Shown one piece after another: positions 1 through 7,287 of a stretch of DNA of 22,585 nucleotides (the stretch's first letter is position 1; each line of letters opens with the position of its first letter). The notes below the pieces were generated by a model. The model was given only the letters and a program-made list of their open reading frames with translations, did no database searches and was not told where the DNA came from. The position numbers were made by a program, and so were the translations under genes. The stretch spans positions 1-22,585 of the forward strand of contig JAQYFM010000215.1 in assembly GCA_028723145.1 (NCBI GenBank), in the 5' to 3' direction. This DNA comes from Spirochaetales bacterium (lineage in GTDB: Bacteria > Spirochaetota > Spirochaetia > Sphaerochaetales > Sphaerochaetaceae).

Positions 1-43
1 CTTTCTTTTCAAGCTTAAGTTTTGTTTCCTTAACTCGTTTCAT
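1..43 (-). CDS. Start of an ORF following tnpA, possibly tnpB (partial, runs off the left edge)
   Basis: Only about 14 codons are visible (MKRVKETKLKLEKK). The ATG at 43-41 follows the tnpA remnant stop by 6 nt and is in the same frame. A GAGG Shine-Dalgarno-like stretch (48-51) overlaps that stop codon, which supports a genuine start. In IS605-type elements tnpA is commonly followed by tnpB, an RNA-guided nuclease, so position suggests TnpB. The visible residues are too few to prove the family, and an unrelated accessory ORF is possible. Confidence 0.4.
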   Translation of the reverse strand, partial: MKRVKETKLKLEKK

Positions 44-49
44 ATAACC

Positions 50-172
50 TCAAAACTGATTACTCTGATTTTCTATGTATTTTTTTACGGTTTCCTCAGA
101 TATGCATCCAACAGTTTCAACATAGTAAGAATGATTCCATACTATATGAGCAAGTTCTGTACTGAACAAGAT
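50..172 (-). pseudogene. tnpA: IS200/IS605-family transposase TnpA, C-terminal remnant
   Basis: Translating 172 to 50 on the minus strand gives 40 codons containing VWNHSYYVETVG followed by ISEETVKKYIENQ and a stop. This resembles the C-terminal end of Y1-type (HUH) TnpA transposases, where a WN-SYYV-TVG strand precedes the last helix (SEETVKKYIENQ). In-frame TAA at 173-175 closes the frame upstream. The HUH motif and catalytic Tyr region, which lie earlier in the family, are absent, so the gene is broken. I recognise the family from the motif alone; no intact copy is present in the window for comparison. Confidence 0.75.
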
Positions 173-187
173 TTATCTTTATAATTT

Positions 188-215
188 ATTATATCACATG
201 CATATGTTTTAGCAA
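188..215 (-). promoter_or_regulatory. Sigma-70-like promoter reading into the tnpA remnant
   Basis: On the minus strand a TTGCTA -35 (215-210) is separated by 16 nt from a consensus TATAAT -10 (193-188). It points at the tnpA remnant and the ORF at the left edge. It could be the residual element promoter or a host promoter at the insertion boundary. The match is good, but promoters are easy to find by chance in DNA this AT-rich. Confidence 0.4.
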
Positions 216-373
216 TTACTATTTTGCGCTTTCATCTTGGTAATTGAATTACCGAGGATTCCCGCTTAATATCCTAAAACTTGTTAATTGTGGAAATATT
301 ACACTCAGCTTTGCAATTGAAAAATACAGGATGATCAAAAGAAAAATTTATGACTATTGCTAATAGCTTAGGT

Positions 374-432
374 AAAAAAATCGAATTTACAATGCCCCAT
401 CTAGAGTGTTTTCTTATATAGGACATTGTAAA
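374..432 (-). terminator. Probable intrinsic terminator of carD-ispD-ispF
   Basis: The inverted repeat TTTACAATG (386-394) and CATTGTAAA (424-432) forms a 9-bp stem, with two further G-C pairs possible inside and a loop of about 29 nt. On the minus strand it is followed at once by TTCGATTTTTTT, seven T's at 380-374. It lies just past the ispF stop at 440. The stem is AT-rich and the loop long, so efficiency is uncertain. Confidence 0.45.
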
Positions 433-439
433 ATGGCTT

Positions 440-901
440 CTAATTTATTAAAAGGGTTACTTCTGCAGCTATTGCATCTCCACTTCCTAGTTCACCTAGA
501 ATATGCTCTGCCGTTTTTGCTTTAACAGAAATATTGCTTACATCTATATTTAATAAAGAAGCTAAGCTTTCTCTTATTTTTAATATGTGTGGTCCAAGTT
601 TTGGACGTTGCAAGATTATATTGCAATCAATATTGATAATTTCAAATTTGCTAAGTTTTAAGGTTTCTTTTAATAGTAGCTTACTATCCATATTCTTATA
701 TTTCATATCAGAAGGTGGAAAGTATGTTCCAATATCACCTAAAGCCTTAGAGCCAAGAAGTGCATCAATTAGTGCATGAATTAAAACATCGCCGTCAGAG
801 TGAGCATCTTCACCTTTATCGGATTCAATCTCTATTCCTCCAAGCATTAGAGGACGTCCCTCTTTCATTCTATGGAGATCAAAGCCTTGTCCTATTCTCA
901 T
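440..901 (-). CDS. ispF: 2-C-methyl-D-erythritol 2,4-cyclodiphosphate synthase
   Basis: This cytoplasmic trimeric enzyme of the MEP isoprenoid pathway cyclises CDP-ME 2-phosphate to MEcPP with release of CMP. At 153 aa it is of normal family length. The N-terminal GFDLHRM supplies the metal ligands Asp8 and His10, and His42 lies in DVLIHALIDALLG. The GDIG-FPPSD loop and the C-terminal AEHILGELGSGDAIAAEVT segment with the conserved KAKTAE stretch are also present. The ATG overlaps the ispD stop by 4 nt (ATGA), indicating translational coupling in a carD-ispD-ispF operon. Separate ispD and ispF, rather than an ispDF fusion, is noteworthy only as layout. Nothing looks damaged. Confidence 0.96.
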   Translation of the reverse strand: MRIGQGFDLHRMKEGRPLMLGGIEIESDKGEDAHSDGDVLIHALIDALLGSKALGDIGTYFPPSDMKYKNMDSKLLLKETLKLSKFEIINIDCNIILQRPKLGPHILKIRESLASLLNIDVSNISVKAKTAEHILGELGSGDAIAAEVTLLIN

Positions 902-1686
902 GAATTCATCATCCTTCTAAATGTTTCATTTGCTTCTCTTGAAGCTCTACCTTTTCTTCTATTTTCAATGTAAGAAGAAATTTGTTCTCGAGCGTTTTCA
1001 ATATCACTTTCATAGGTAATTTTAATATTACTCTCATCTCCTTCACATACCAAGCAAGGATAACCTGCTTTAACATAAAGTTCAGAGTCATCAGTTGCAT
1101 TTACCTCTTTAAACTTCTCATGAGCCTCATATAGCTTTTCAAATTCAAAGAATTGAGGTGTTTGAACTCTTACTAGACCACTTCTAGAAGGACACTCAAT
1201 AATAGCACCTGTTTTATCAATTCTTCTAATTGAGTCAGTAACTGGAAGTGCTGGAACGGCACCAGATGATGTAAATGCTGTTGCAAGAATATTAATAATT
1301 AGTTTAGGAGTAACATAAGGTCTTGCTCCATCTTGGATTGCTACGTAATCAAAAGGGATATTAACACACTTTAATTTTTCTACAGCTAGGCGAACAGACT
1401 CTTGTCTTGTTGAGCCTCCTTTAACAAAGAACATAGGAATTGTATTAATATCAACTAAGTCTTCAAGTGCAACAACTGTTTCGTCTAGACTATCTTCTTT
1501 GTAAGTTACTACTACAGCCTTTAATGAAGGAATTTCAAAAAAAGGCTCTGTTGCTCGATATAATACAGTGTGTCCATCAATTGATAAAAATTCTTTTTTT
1601 ACACTTTCTCCATCTTCAAAAGCAGATGAAAAACGTAAAGAAGAACCAGCTGCAGTAACAATTAAAGCAAAACTTGGAATACTCAT
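898..1686 (-). CDS. ispD: 2-C-methyl-D-erythritol 4-phosphate cytidylyltransferase
   Basis: This MEP-pathway enzyme transfers CMP from CTP to MEP. Visible family motifs are the nucleotide-binding start LIVTAAGSSLRF followed by KKEFL, the VAIQDGARPYV segment with the conserved Asp, RVQTPQFF, and the C-terminal TDDSELY plus NIKITYESD. The protein has 262 aa against about 230 in the family. The excess is an insertion in the N-terminal glycine/lysine loop (SSAFEDGESV) and a basic C-terminal tail after the last Rossmann element (ENRRKGRASREANETFRR). Its start shares one base with the carD stop (TAATG-type junction), so it is translated as the second gene of the operon. Confidence 0.95.
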   Translation of the reverse strand: MSIPSFALIVTAAGSSLRFSSAFEDGESVKKEFLSIDGHTVLYRATEPFFEIPSLKAVVVTYKEDSLDETVVALEDLVDINTIPMFFVKGGSTRQESVRLAVEKLKCVNIPFDYVAIQDGARPYVTPKLIINILATAFTSSGAVPALPVTDSIRRIDKTGAIIECPSRSGLVRVQTPQFFEFEKLYEAHEKFKEVNATDDSELYVKAGYPCLVCEGDESNIKITYESDIENAREQISSYIENRRKGRASREANETFRRMMNS

Positions 1687-2183
1687 TAACTTTCTAATCT
1701 TTCAAGAATCAGGGTTGAGATTTGCTCGATATCCAAATTCATCGCAATTGAAGCTTCTTCAATTAGGAGATTTAATGCACTTTCGTATAGTTTTTTTTCT
1801 TGGATAGGGAGCTCCTTGACCTTTGAACGATGATACAGCGTCTGAACTACTTTTGCAATGGAATTAATTGATCCATCATGTATTAGTTCCTGATTTCTAT
1901 GAAGACGTTCCTTCCAATCAAGATTATTGAGAGTATCTTTATTTGTAATTCCCATTATAGCATCTGTTGCTTCTTTTTTGGAAACGATAGAGCGTATTCC
2001 TATATCTTTTGCTCTTTTTACAGGTATTAAAATATTCATATCTGTATTTTTGAGATAAATTGAGTAGTAACTTTCAGAGATACCATTATGTTTCTTTTCT
2101 GTGATTGCTTTGATGATTCCCATGCCTTGTTCAGGGTATACAACATGGTCACCAATATTGAATGTATTACTAGTCGTTTCCAT
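1686..2183 (-). CDS. carD: CarD/CdnL-family RNA polymerase-binding regulator
   Basis: This is a 165-aa member of the CarD/CdnL/TRCF-RID family. The N-terminal Tudor-like domain that contacts the RNA polymerase beta subunit is clear: FNIGDHVVYPEQGMGIIKAI, then YYSIYLKN and ILIPVKRAKDIGIRSIVS. The C-terminal half is helical (WKERLHRNQELIHDGSI; YHRSKVKELPIQEKKLYESALNLLIEEAS), as in CdnL proteins that stabilise open complexes at promoters, including those for rRNA. It is first in an operon with ispD and ispF. No strong Shine-Dalgarno sits before its ATG; a short overlapping upstream ORF does (see findings). Function is by family; regulon unknown. Confidence 0.92.
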   Translation of the reverse strand: METTSNTFNIGDHVVYPEQGMGIIKAITEKKHNGISESYYSIYLKNTDMNILIPVKRAKDIGIRSIVSKKEATDAIMGITNKDTLNNLDWKERLHRNQELIHDGSINSIAKVVQTLYHRSKVKELPIQEKKLYESALNLLIEEASIAMNLDIEQISTLILERLES

Positions 2184-2360
2184 GTATCAACACTATCATA
2201 TTATCCCCCAAAAATCAAGTATATATATTCTATATAAAAAATTATACAAGGATACATCACTATATTTTGTTGTAAATAATGATGCGTATTTTAGATTCTT
2301 ATGAATAAAGTAAGCAATAATTTATTAATAAATAAAAAGCTTAAAATAATGTTTAGATAA

Positions 2361-2396
2361 TTGTAAAACAGATAAGCATGACCTATACTCAAAGCT
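2361..2396 (+). promoter_or_regulatory. malQ promoter, predicted leaderless start
   Basis: TTGTAA (2361-2366), a 17-nt spacer and TATACT (2384-2389) make a near-consensus sigma-70-type promoter. Only 7 nt (CAAAGCT) separate the -10 box from the malQ ATG at 2397, so transcription should begin at or next to the start codon. There is no Shine-Dalgarno sequence. The rest of 2184-2360 is very AT-rich intergenic DNA, with poorly defined carD promoter candidates on the minus strand. Confidence 0.7.
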
Positions 2397-3911
2397 ATGA
2401 AAGAAAGTGTTAGAAAAGCCGGAGTATTGCTCCATCCAACAAGTTTACCTGGTAAATATGGAATTGGAACTATTGGTAAATGTGCTTATGATTTTGTAGA
2501 TAAGCTTTATCAAGCTCATGTCGAGTTGTGGCAAGTATTGCCACTTGGCCCAACAGGATTTGGGGATAGCCCATATGCAGCAAGATCTACTTTTGCTGGT
2601 AATGAACTCTTAATTGATCTTGAGACACTCTATGAACATGCTTTGTTAGATGTAACAGATTTAATGGGAAAGGCATTTGTGTGCGATAGAGTTGATTACG
2701 GTAAGGCTAGAGATTTCAAAATGCCATTACTTAAGAAGGCTGCTGAAAACTTTTTGAAAAACCCAACTGAAGATTATGAGAAATTTAAAGCTCAAAAGGC
2801 TTGGTGGCTTGATGATTATGCTCTCTACCAAGTTTTAGCTCAAGTTTATAATGATTCTAGATGGTTTGTTGCTTGGCCTATTGATCTAAAAAAGAGAAAG
2901 AAGAGTGCTCTTGATAAGGCAATTAAAGAATATGCTCATGAAATTGAATTATTTAAAGTTTATCAATATTTCTTCTTTAAGCAGTGGGGTGCTTTAAAAA
3001 GCTATGCAAATGAAAGAAACATTCAGATAATTGGAGATATCCCAATCTTTGTTGCACCAGATAGTGTTGATGCCTGGACAAATACAAAGCTCTTAAAACT
3101 CGATAAAGATTGTAACCAAGAAGTATCCTCAGGTGTACCACCTGATGCATTCTCTCAAACCGGACAGCTTTGGGGAAATCCTTTATATCGCTGGAAGGAA
3201 CATGAAAAGACTGGTTTTGAGTGGTGGATTAGCAGAATCAGAGAAACTCTTAATATGTGTGATATCGTTAGAATAGACCACTTTAGAGGTTTTGCTGCTT
3301 GTTGGGAAGTTCCAGCTGATGAAGACACTGCTTTAAATGGAAAGTGGGTTGAAGCACCAGGACAAAAGCTACTTGATGCAATTAAAGCTGCTCTTGGTGA
3401 TAATTTACCTATTATTGCAGAAGATCTTGGGGTAATAACTGAGGATGTTGAAGCCTTAAGAGATGATAATAATCTTCCAGGTATGAAGATTTTACAATTT
3501 GCATTTGGCTTTAATGAAGATGGAGGATTTGATACAACAAATGCTTACCTCCCTCATAATTGTGATTACAACAGTGTTATCTATACCGGTACTCATGATA
3601 ACAATACTACTAGAGGCTGGTATTTTGACTTAAGTGATAAAGATAAAGACTATGTTAGACGTTACTTAGAAACAGGTGATGATGATGTAGTTTATAAACT
3701 TATCAAAGAAGCTGTTGCATCAAGATGTAAGTATGCAATTATCCCAATGCAGGATTTACTTTACCTAGATAGTAGTGGAAGAATGAATGTTCCTTCAACT
3801 TGTGGAACATCTAACTGGTCTTGGATTATGAGTAAAGAAGCTCTAGCGGATGAAAATAATTTAGATCGTTATCGCTACTACATCGATTTATATGGTAGGT
3901 ATAATGCGTGA
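2397..3911 (+). CDS. malQ: 4-alpha-glucanotransferase (amylomaltase, GH77)
   Basis: This cytoplasmic GH77 disproportionating enzyme transfers alpha-1,4-glucan segments in maltodextrin/glycogen metabolism. Its 504 aa is normal for the short bacterial type. The start RKAGVLLHPTSLPGKYGIGT is typical. The nucleophile Asp294 lies in VRIDHFRGF, the acid/base Glu342 in IIAEDLGV, and the transition-state Asp near 401 in GTHDNN. WGNPLYRW and MNVPSTCGTSNWSW are further family signatures. It is first gene of a plus-strand run with rsmE, thyX and a pectinesterase, overlapping rsmE by 4 nt (GTGA). It is preceded by a strong promoter without leader space. Confidence 0.97.
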   Translation: MKESVRKAGVLLHPTSLPGKYGIGTIGKCAYDFVDKLYQAHVELWQVLPLGPTGFGDSPYAARSTFAGNELLIDLETLYEHALLDVTDLMGKAFVCDRVDYGKARDFKMPLLKKAAENFLKNPTEDYEKFKAQKAWWLDDYALYQVLAQVYNDSRWFVAWPIDLKKRKKSALDKAIKEYAHEIELFKVYQYFFFKQWGALKSYANERNIQIIGDIPIFVAPDSVDAWTNTKLLKLDKDCNQEVSSGVPPDAFSQTGQLWGNPLYRWKEHEKTGFEWWISRIRETLNMCDIVRIDHFRGFAACWEVPADEDTALNGKWVEAPGQKLLDAIKAALGDNLPIIAEDLGVITEDVEALRDDNNLPGMKILQFAFGFNEDGGFDTTNAYLPHNCDYNSVIYTGTHDNNTTRGWYFDLSDKDKDYVRRYLETGDDDVVYKLIKEAVASRCKYAIIPMQDLLYLDSSGRMNVPSTCGTSNWSWIMSKEALADENNLDRYRYYIDLYGRYNA

Positions 3912-4618
3912 ATATCATATTATTTGATAAAAACGTAAGACAATTTAATGCATCAGATGAAAGGTATGAGCACCTGAAAAAGGTGCTCCATGCTGAAGTA
4001 GGTACTTCATTTCGTGGCGGTGAAATTAATTCCTTTTCAGGTGAGTGTACAATTACAGCTGTTAGTAAAGAAAAAATAGAATTTGATTTTCTTCCTGCAA
4101 AGCTAGATAGTACACTTTATCCTCTTACTGTATTGCTTGCTCAAGTACGCCCAATTTGCATGAAAAGGATTTTAAGAGAACTTGTTTCTTTAGGTGTTGA
4201 AAGACTAATATTAACACGCTCTGATTTAGGTGAAAAAAGTTATGTGGAGTCTTCACTTTATACTACTGATGAGTATAAAACTATTATGATTAATGGAGCA
4301 ATGCAAGCTGGACACACTGGAGTTAGTGATGCTATTTTTGCCTCAAGTGTTGAAGACGCTCTAAAAGAAATAAGCCTTGATACTACTTGTCTATTACTTG
4401 ATAATGTTGTGGGGTCACAAAAATTTAATCAGTTGTCATTAACAGATAAAAAGGTATGTATTGCTATTGGCCCTGAAAGAGGTTGGAGTGATAGAGAGCG
4501 AAAGTGTTTACTTGAAAGAGATTTTATACCTGTATTAATGGGAAATAGAATTTTAAGAACTGAAACAGCAAGTGTAGCTGCTACTGCTCTAGCTTTAGAA
4601 CATATGAATTATATTTAA
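3908..4618 (+). CDS. rsmE: 16S rRNA m3U1498 methyltransferase
   Basis: This SAM-dependent SPOUT methyltransferase modifies U1498 in the 30S decoding region. The 236-aa protein has an N-terminal PUA-like domain (about 1-70) and a C-terminal trefoil-knot domain. The SAM-binding knot is clear in CIAIGPERGWSDRE and MGNRILRTETASVAATALA. The GTG start overlaps the malQ stop, with AGG about 9 nt upstream. Its role has no evident link to malQ or thyX; the operon looks like a housekeeping assortment. Confidence 0.95.
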   Translation: MNIILFDKNVRQFNASDERYEHLKKVLHAEVGTSFRGGEINSFSGECTITAVSKEKIEFDFLPAKLDSTLYPLTVLLAQVRPICMKRILRELVSLGVERLILTRSDLGEKSYVESSLYTTDEYKTIMINGAMQAGHTGVSDAIFASSVEDALKEISLDTTCLLLDNVVGSQKFNQLSLTDKKVCIAIGPERGWSDRERKCLLERDFIPVLMGNRILRTETASVAATALALEHMNYI

Positions 4619-4630
4619 GGAGAATAATTA

Positions 4631-5452
4631 ATGGCACATTGTATCTCAGAAGAAGCTGAAAAGATATTAGATAAGGAATATAAAGTTCTTGATAAAGGTT
4701 TTGTTCGCCTTGTTGATTATCTTGGTAATGATGAAAGAATTGTACAAGCTGCACGTGTAAGCTATGGAAATGGCACAAAAAGCTATCGCCAAGATAAAGG
4801 TTTAATAAACTATTTATTAAGAAATGACCATACCTCTCCATTTGAGCAGGTTGTTTTCACATTCCATGTAAAAGCACCAATCTTTGTTGCTCGCCAATGG
4901 GTAAGACATAGAACTGCAAGAATTAATGAAATTAGTGGCAGATATTCTGTAATGAAGGATGAGTGCTATGTCCCTGAAAGTAATAAAATAGCACTCCAAA
5001 GTGAGGATAATAAACAGGGAAGAAAAAATGAGGCTGTTAGTAGTGAGGTTGCTCAAAAGGTTCAATCTATCTTAACAAATAATAGTCAGGAAACATTTAA
5101 TGCTTACAACGAACTCCTTGATATGGGTATTGCTCGTGAAATTAGTAGAATTAATCTTCCTCTATCAATGTACACTGAATTCTATTGGCAAATTGATTTA
5201 CACAACTTATTTCATTTCTTAAAGCTTCGCCTTGATGCTCATGCTCAATATGAAATTAGAGCATATGCTGAGGTTATGCTTGAAATGGTTGAAAAAGTTT
5301 GTCCAATAGCTACTGAAGCCTTTAAGAACTTAAAGCTTGGTTCTGTTACTTTCAGTGAAAGAGAATTAAAAGCTATTAAGGATATGTTAGAGGGAAAAGA
5401 AGTAGAGCTTGAAAAAAGAGAAAAAGAGCTATTTGAAGCTAAACTAAAGTAA
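4631..5452 (+). CDS. thyX: FAD-dependent thymidylate synthase
   Basis: ThyX makes dTMP from dUMP with methylene-THF and uses FAD/NADPH for the reduction, so it does not generate dihydrofolate. The ThyX motif RHR-X7-S is intact at residues 92-102 (RHRTARINEIS), followed by GRYS. The C-terminal INLPLSMYTEFYWQIDLHNLFHFL stretch (split across helices) contains the conserved substrate-binding residues, and HAQYEIRAYA follows. It is 273 aa, with a charged C-terminal tail (EVELEKREKELFEAKLK). An AAGGAG Shine-Dalgarno lies 9 nt before the ATG, and rsmE ends 12 nt upstream, so it is probably co-transcribed. Confidence 0.96.
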   Translation: MAHCISEEAEKILDKEYKVLDKGFVRLVDYLGNDERIVQAARVSYGNGTKSYRQDKGLINYLLRNDHTSPFEQVVFTFHVKAPIFVARQWVRHRTARINEISGRYSVMKDECYVPESNKIALQSEDNKQGRKNEAVSSEVAQKVQSILTNNSQETFNAYNELLDMGIAREISRINLPLSMYTEFYWQIDLHNLFHFLKLRLDAHAQYEIRAYAEVMLEMVEKVCPIATEAFKNLKLGSVTFSERELKAIKDMLEGKEVELEKREKELFEAKLK

Positions 5453-5489
5453 TTTATTTGTAAACCATTTTAATCTGGAGAATGTGAAT

Positions 5490-6329
5490 ATGTTTGAATT
5501 AACTGTTGCTAAGGATGGTTCAGGAAACTATACAACAATTCAAGAAGCATTAAATGCTGTTGAGTATCGTGAAAGTGCTGTAATTTATATTAAAGAAGGC
5601 ATATATCGAGAAAAACTCTTCTCAGATAAAAAGGATTTAACTTTAATTGGCGAAGGTAATGTATTTATTACTTATTCAGATAGTGGTAGAGAAATTTTAG
5701 ATAATAACTTAAAGAGAGGAACCTTTAGAAGTTATAGTGCTTTTTTTTCTGGTGAAAAAATAAAGCTTGAAAACCTTACAATCCACAATGGTGCTGGGTC
5801 TGGTCACGATGTTGGCCAAGCTATTGCTCTATATCTTGATGTAGATGATGCAAAGCTTTCTAATGTGCGGTTAATTGGTAACCAAGATACCTTGTTTTTA
5901 TCCCCACTTCCTGAAGAAGAAAGAGAAAAGAGAGGCTTTTACGGCCCAAGATGTTTTTCAGAGAGGAAAAGAAAACACTCTGTGTTTGAAAACTGCACAA
6001 TATCTGGAAGTGTGGATTTTATCTTTGGTGGAGGCGATGCAATTTTCAGAAATTGTACAATTGTTAGTACTGACGATGGCTTTGTTACAGCTCCATCTGG
6101 TAAAAAGGATTGGGATGGATTTTTATTTGAGAAGTGTGAGTTTATATCTTTAATGAATAAAAAGGAAAATGTCTATTTAATGAGACCATGGAGAGACGAA
6201 GGTAAAGCAAAATTTGTAAAGTGTACCTTTGGTCCACATATAAATAGAAAAGGCTTTATCCCATGGCCAAATAGAGAGGATAAAGCCCATTTATCTACAT
6301 TTGAAGTTAAAGATTGTATATTTAACTAA
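5490..6329 (+). CDS. Pectinesterase (CE8), cytoplasmic type
   Basis: CE8 enzymes remove methyl esters from homogalacturonan by way of a right-handed beta-helix. The five family blocks are present: GIYREK (38), GQAIAL with Gln110, NQDTLF with Gln132/Asp133, DFIFGGG with the nucleophile Asp176, and LMRPWR with Arg232 and Trp234 (usual LGRPW, Gly replaced by Met). The 279-aa protein has no signal peptide, so it should act inside the cell on imported methylated oligogalacturonides. I chose ATG 5490 because GGAG lies 9 nt upstream; the GTG at 5484 would sit only 3 nt from it. The 3' end overlaps the convergent membrane-protein gene by 8 nt. Confidence 0.92.
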   Translation: MFELTVAKDGSGNYTTIQEALNAVEYRESAVIYIKEGIYREKLFSDKKDLTLIGEGNVFITYSDSGREILDNNLKRGTFRSYSAFFSGEKIKLENLTIHNGAGSGHDVGQAIALYLDVDDAKLSNVRLIGNQDTLFLSPLPEEEREKRGFYGPRCFSERKRKHSVFENCTISGSVDFIFGGGDAIFRNCTIVSTDDGFVTAPSGKKDWDGFLFEKCEFISLMNKKENVYLMRPWRDEGKAKFVKCTFGPHINRKGFIPWPNREDKAHLSTFEVKDCIFN

Positions 6330-7251
6330 ACTCTAAATTAGCATATATCTTTTCAAGCCTTTCATCTGGAAAGCGTTTATCAAGGAGTACTTCAATCTTA
6401 TTTGAAGGCTCCTTATTGTTTATTCTTTCAGCCCATCTATATACTGCCAAACCTGATACCAAACTATTAAATAAAATAAATACAAACAAAATCCAAACTG
6501 TAATCTTACCAAATTTGTTAGGTATATATAGTATTACCGAAGCAATTCTTGGATATAGCTTTTTTATCCAAAGTATTCCAAGTAAGCCCCAGAAAACCGA
6601 GTACAAAAGACATATTCTACCATTTATATTAAATGGAATATTGGAGTAGTCCCAACTTGTAGAGCCAAATACCTTTTCTTGGAAGTAGGAGCAAAGATAT
6701 TCAACAACGCTACCTGTTAGAAATCCTCCGAGGAAAGAAAATGACCATGAACGGTTCCTATATTTGTATAAGGCAAGGGTAAGTACTAGAGCTCCAATAC
6801 CATAGACTAAATTAAATGGACCATATACTAAACCTGAACGTGATTCAAAGTATCCATTTTTTATATAGCACCAAGCAAGCTCGATAACTACACCAAAAAA
6901 GCATCCTGAGAAAAATATTAAAAATAGCTTATAAAAGTTAATTCCCTTTGCAAAATGCTCTCCTAGTGTTTCTTTATAATCGATAGTGCCATTTGCAGGA
7001 GCATTCTTGATTCCAAAGTGAGATTTACTACTTTTCTCTGTATCCTTTAGCCTAGTTGATAGCTCATCAGAAGCTTCAACAAGGTGTTTATGAGCTTCCT
7101 TATAGCTATCAGCAAGTGTATTAAGTTTTTTAATTTCTTTATTAATATCTCTATAAAGTTTTTCTCTTTCTTTGTCAGAAAGAGTTTCTTCTTGAGCTAG
7201 AGCTTCATAATAAAGGCTTAATCGTGAGTTAAGTTTTTCTTCGTTGTACAT
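6322..7251 (-). CDS. PF06541-type (CmpB-like) membrane protein with N-terminal coiled coil
   Basis: The 309-aa protein has a charged, probably coiled-coil N-terminus (about 1-80) and then several transmembrane segments (about 107-130, 143-165, 170-190, 213-235, 250-275). The core matches the family annotated as putative ABC-transporter type IV: FFSGCFFGVVIELAWCYI, SGLVYGPFNLVYGIGA, VEYLCSYFQEKVFG, WDYSNIPFNINGRI. There is no ATPase domain, so the transporter label is only a family name; actual function is unknown. It overlaps the pectinesterase end by 8 nt and lies 36 nt downstream of the radical SAM gene on the same strand. A promoter-like pair sits in that gap. Confidence 0.8.
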   Translation of the reverse strand: MYNEEKLNSRLSLYYEALAQEETLSDKEREKLYRDINKEIKKLNTLADSYKEAHKHLVEASDELSTRLKDTEKSSKSHFGIKNAPANGTIDYKETLGEHFAKGINFYKLFLIFFSGCFFGVVIELAWCYIKNGYFESRSGLVYGPFNLVYGIGALVLTLALYKYRNRSWSFSFLGGFLTGSVVEYLCSYFQEKVFGSTSWDYSNIPFNINGRICLLYSVFWGLLGILWIKKLYPRIASVILYIPNKFGKITVWILFVFILFNSLVSGLAVYRWAERINNKEPSNKIEVLLDKRFPDERLEKIYANLEFS

Positions 7252-7286
7252 AAGAATAATATATTAAATATTTTGATTTAAGTAAA
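7252..7286 (-). promoter_or_regulatory. Promoter candidate of the PF06541-type gene, predicted leaderless
   Basis: On the minus strand TTTACT (7286-7281) is 17 nt from TATATT (7263-7258), which is 6 nt (ATTCTT) from the ATG at 7251. No Shine-Dalgarno is present in the gap, which fits initiation at the start codon. The region is AT-rich, so the -10 call could shift by a few bases. Confidence 0.45.
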
Positions 7287-7287
7287 A

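Larger units (their letters stand above)
173..439. other. Non-coding gap between IS remnant and ispF
   Basis: No coding frame of note is seen on either strand. The stretch holds the promoter-like pair at 188-215, a 9-bp inverted repeat with a 3-nt loop and one G-T pair at 236-256 (possibly a subterminal hairpin of the former IS element), and the probable terminator of the carD-ispDF operon at 374-432. The middle part (257-373) shows nothing I can assign. Confidence 0.5.

Noticed and set aside
2184..2360. Well-defined carD promoter
   Set aside because: Several AT-rich -10-like hexamers occur, but none has a good -35 at proper spacing, so I did not list one.
5484..5489. GTG at 5484 as pectinesterase start
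   Set aside because: It leaves only 3 nt to GGAG, whereas ATG 5490 has a 9-nt spacing and the conserved fold begins right after it.
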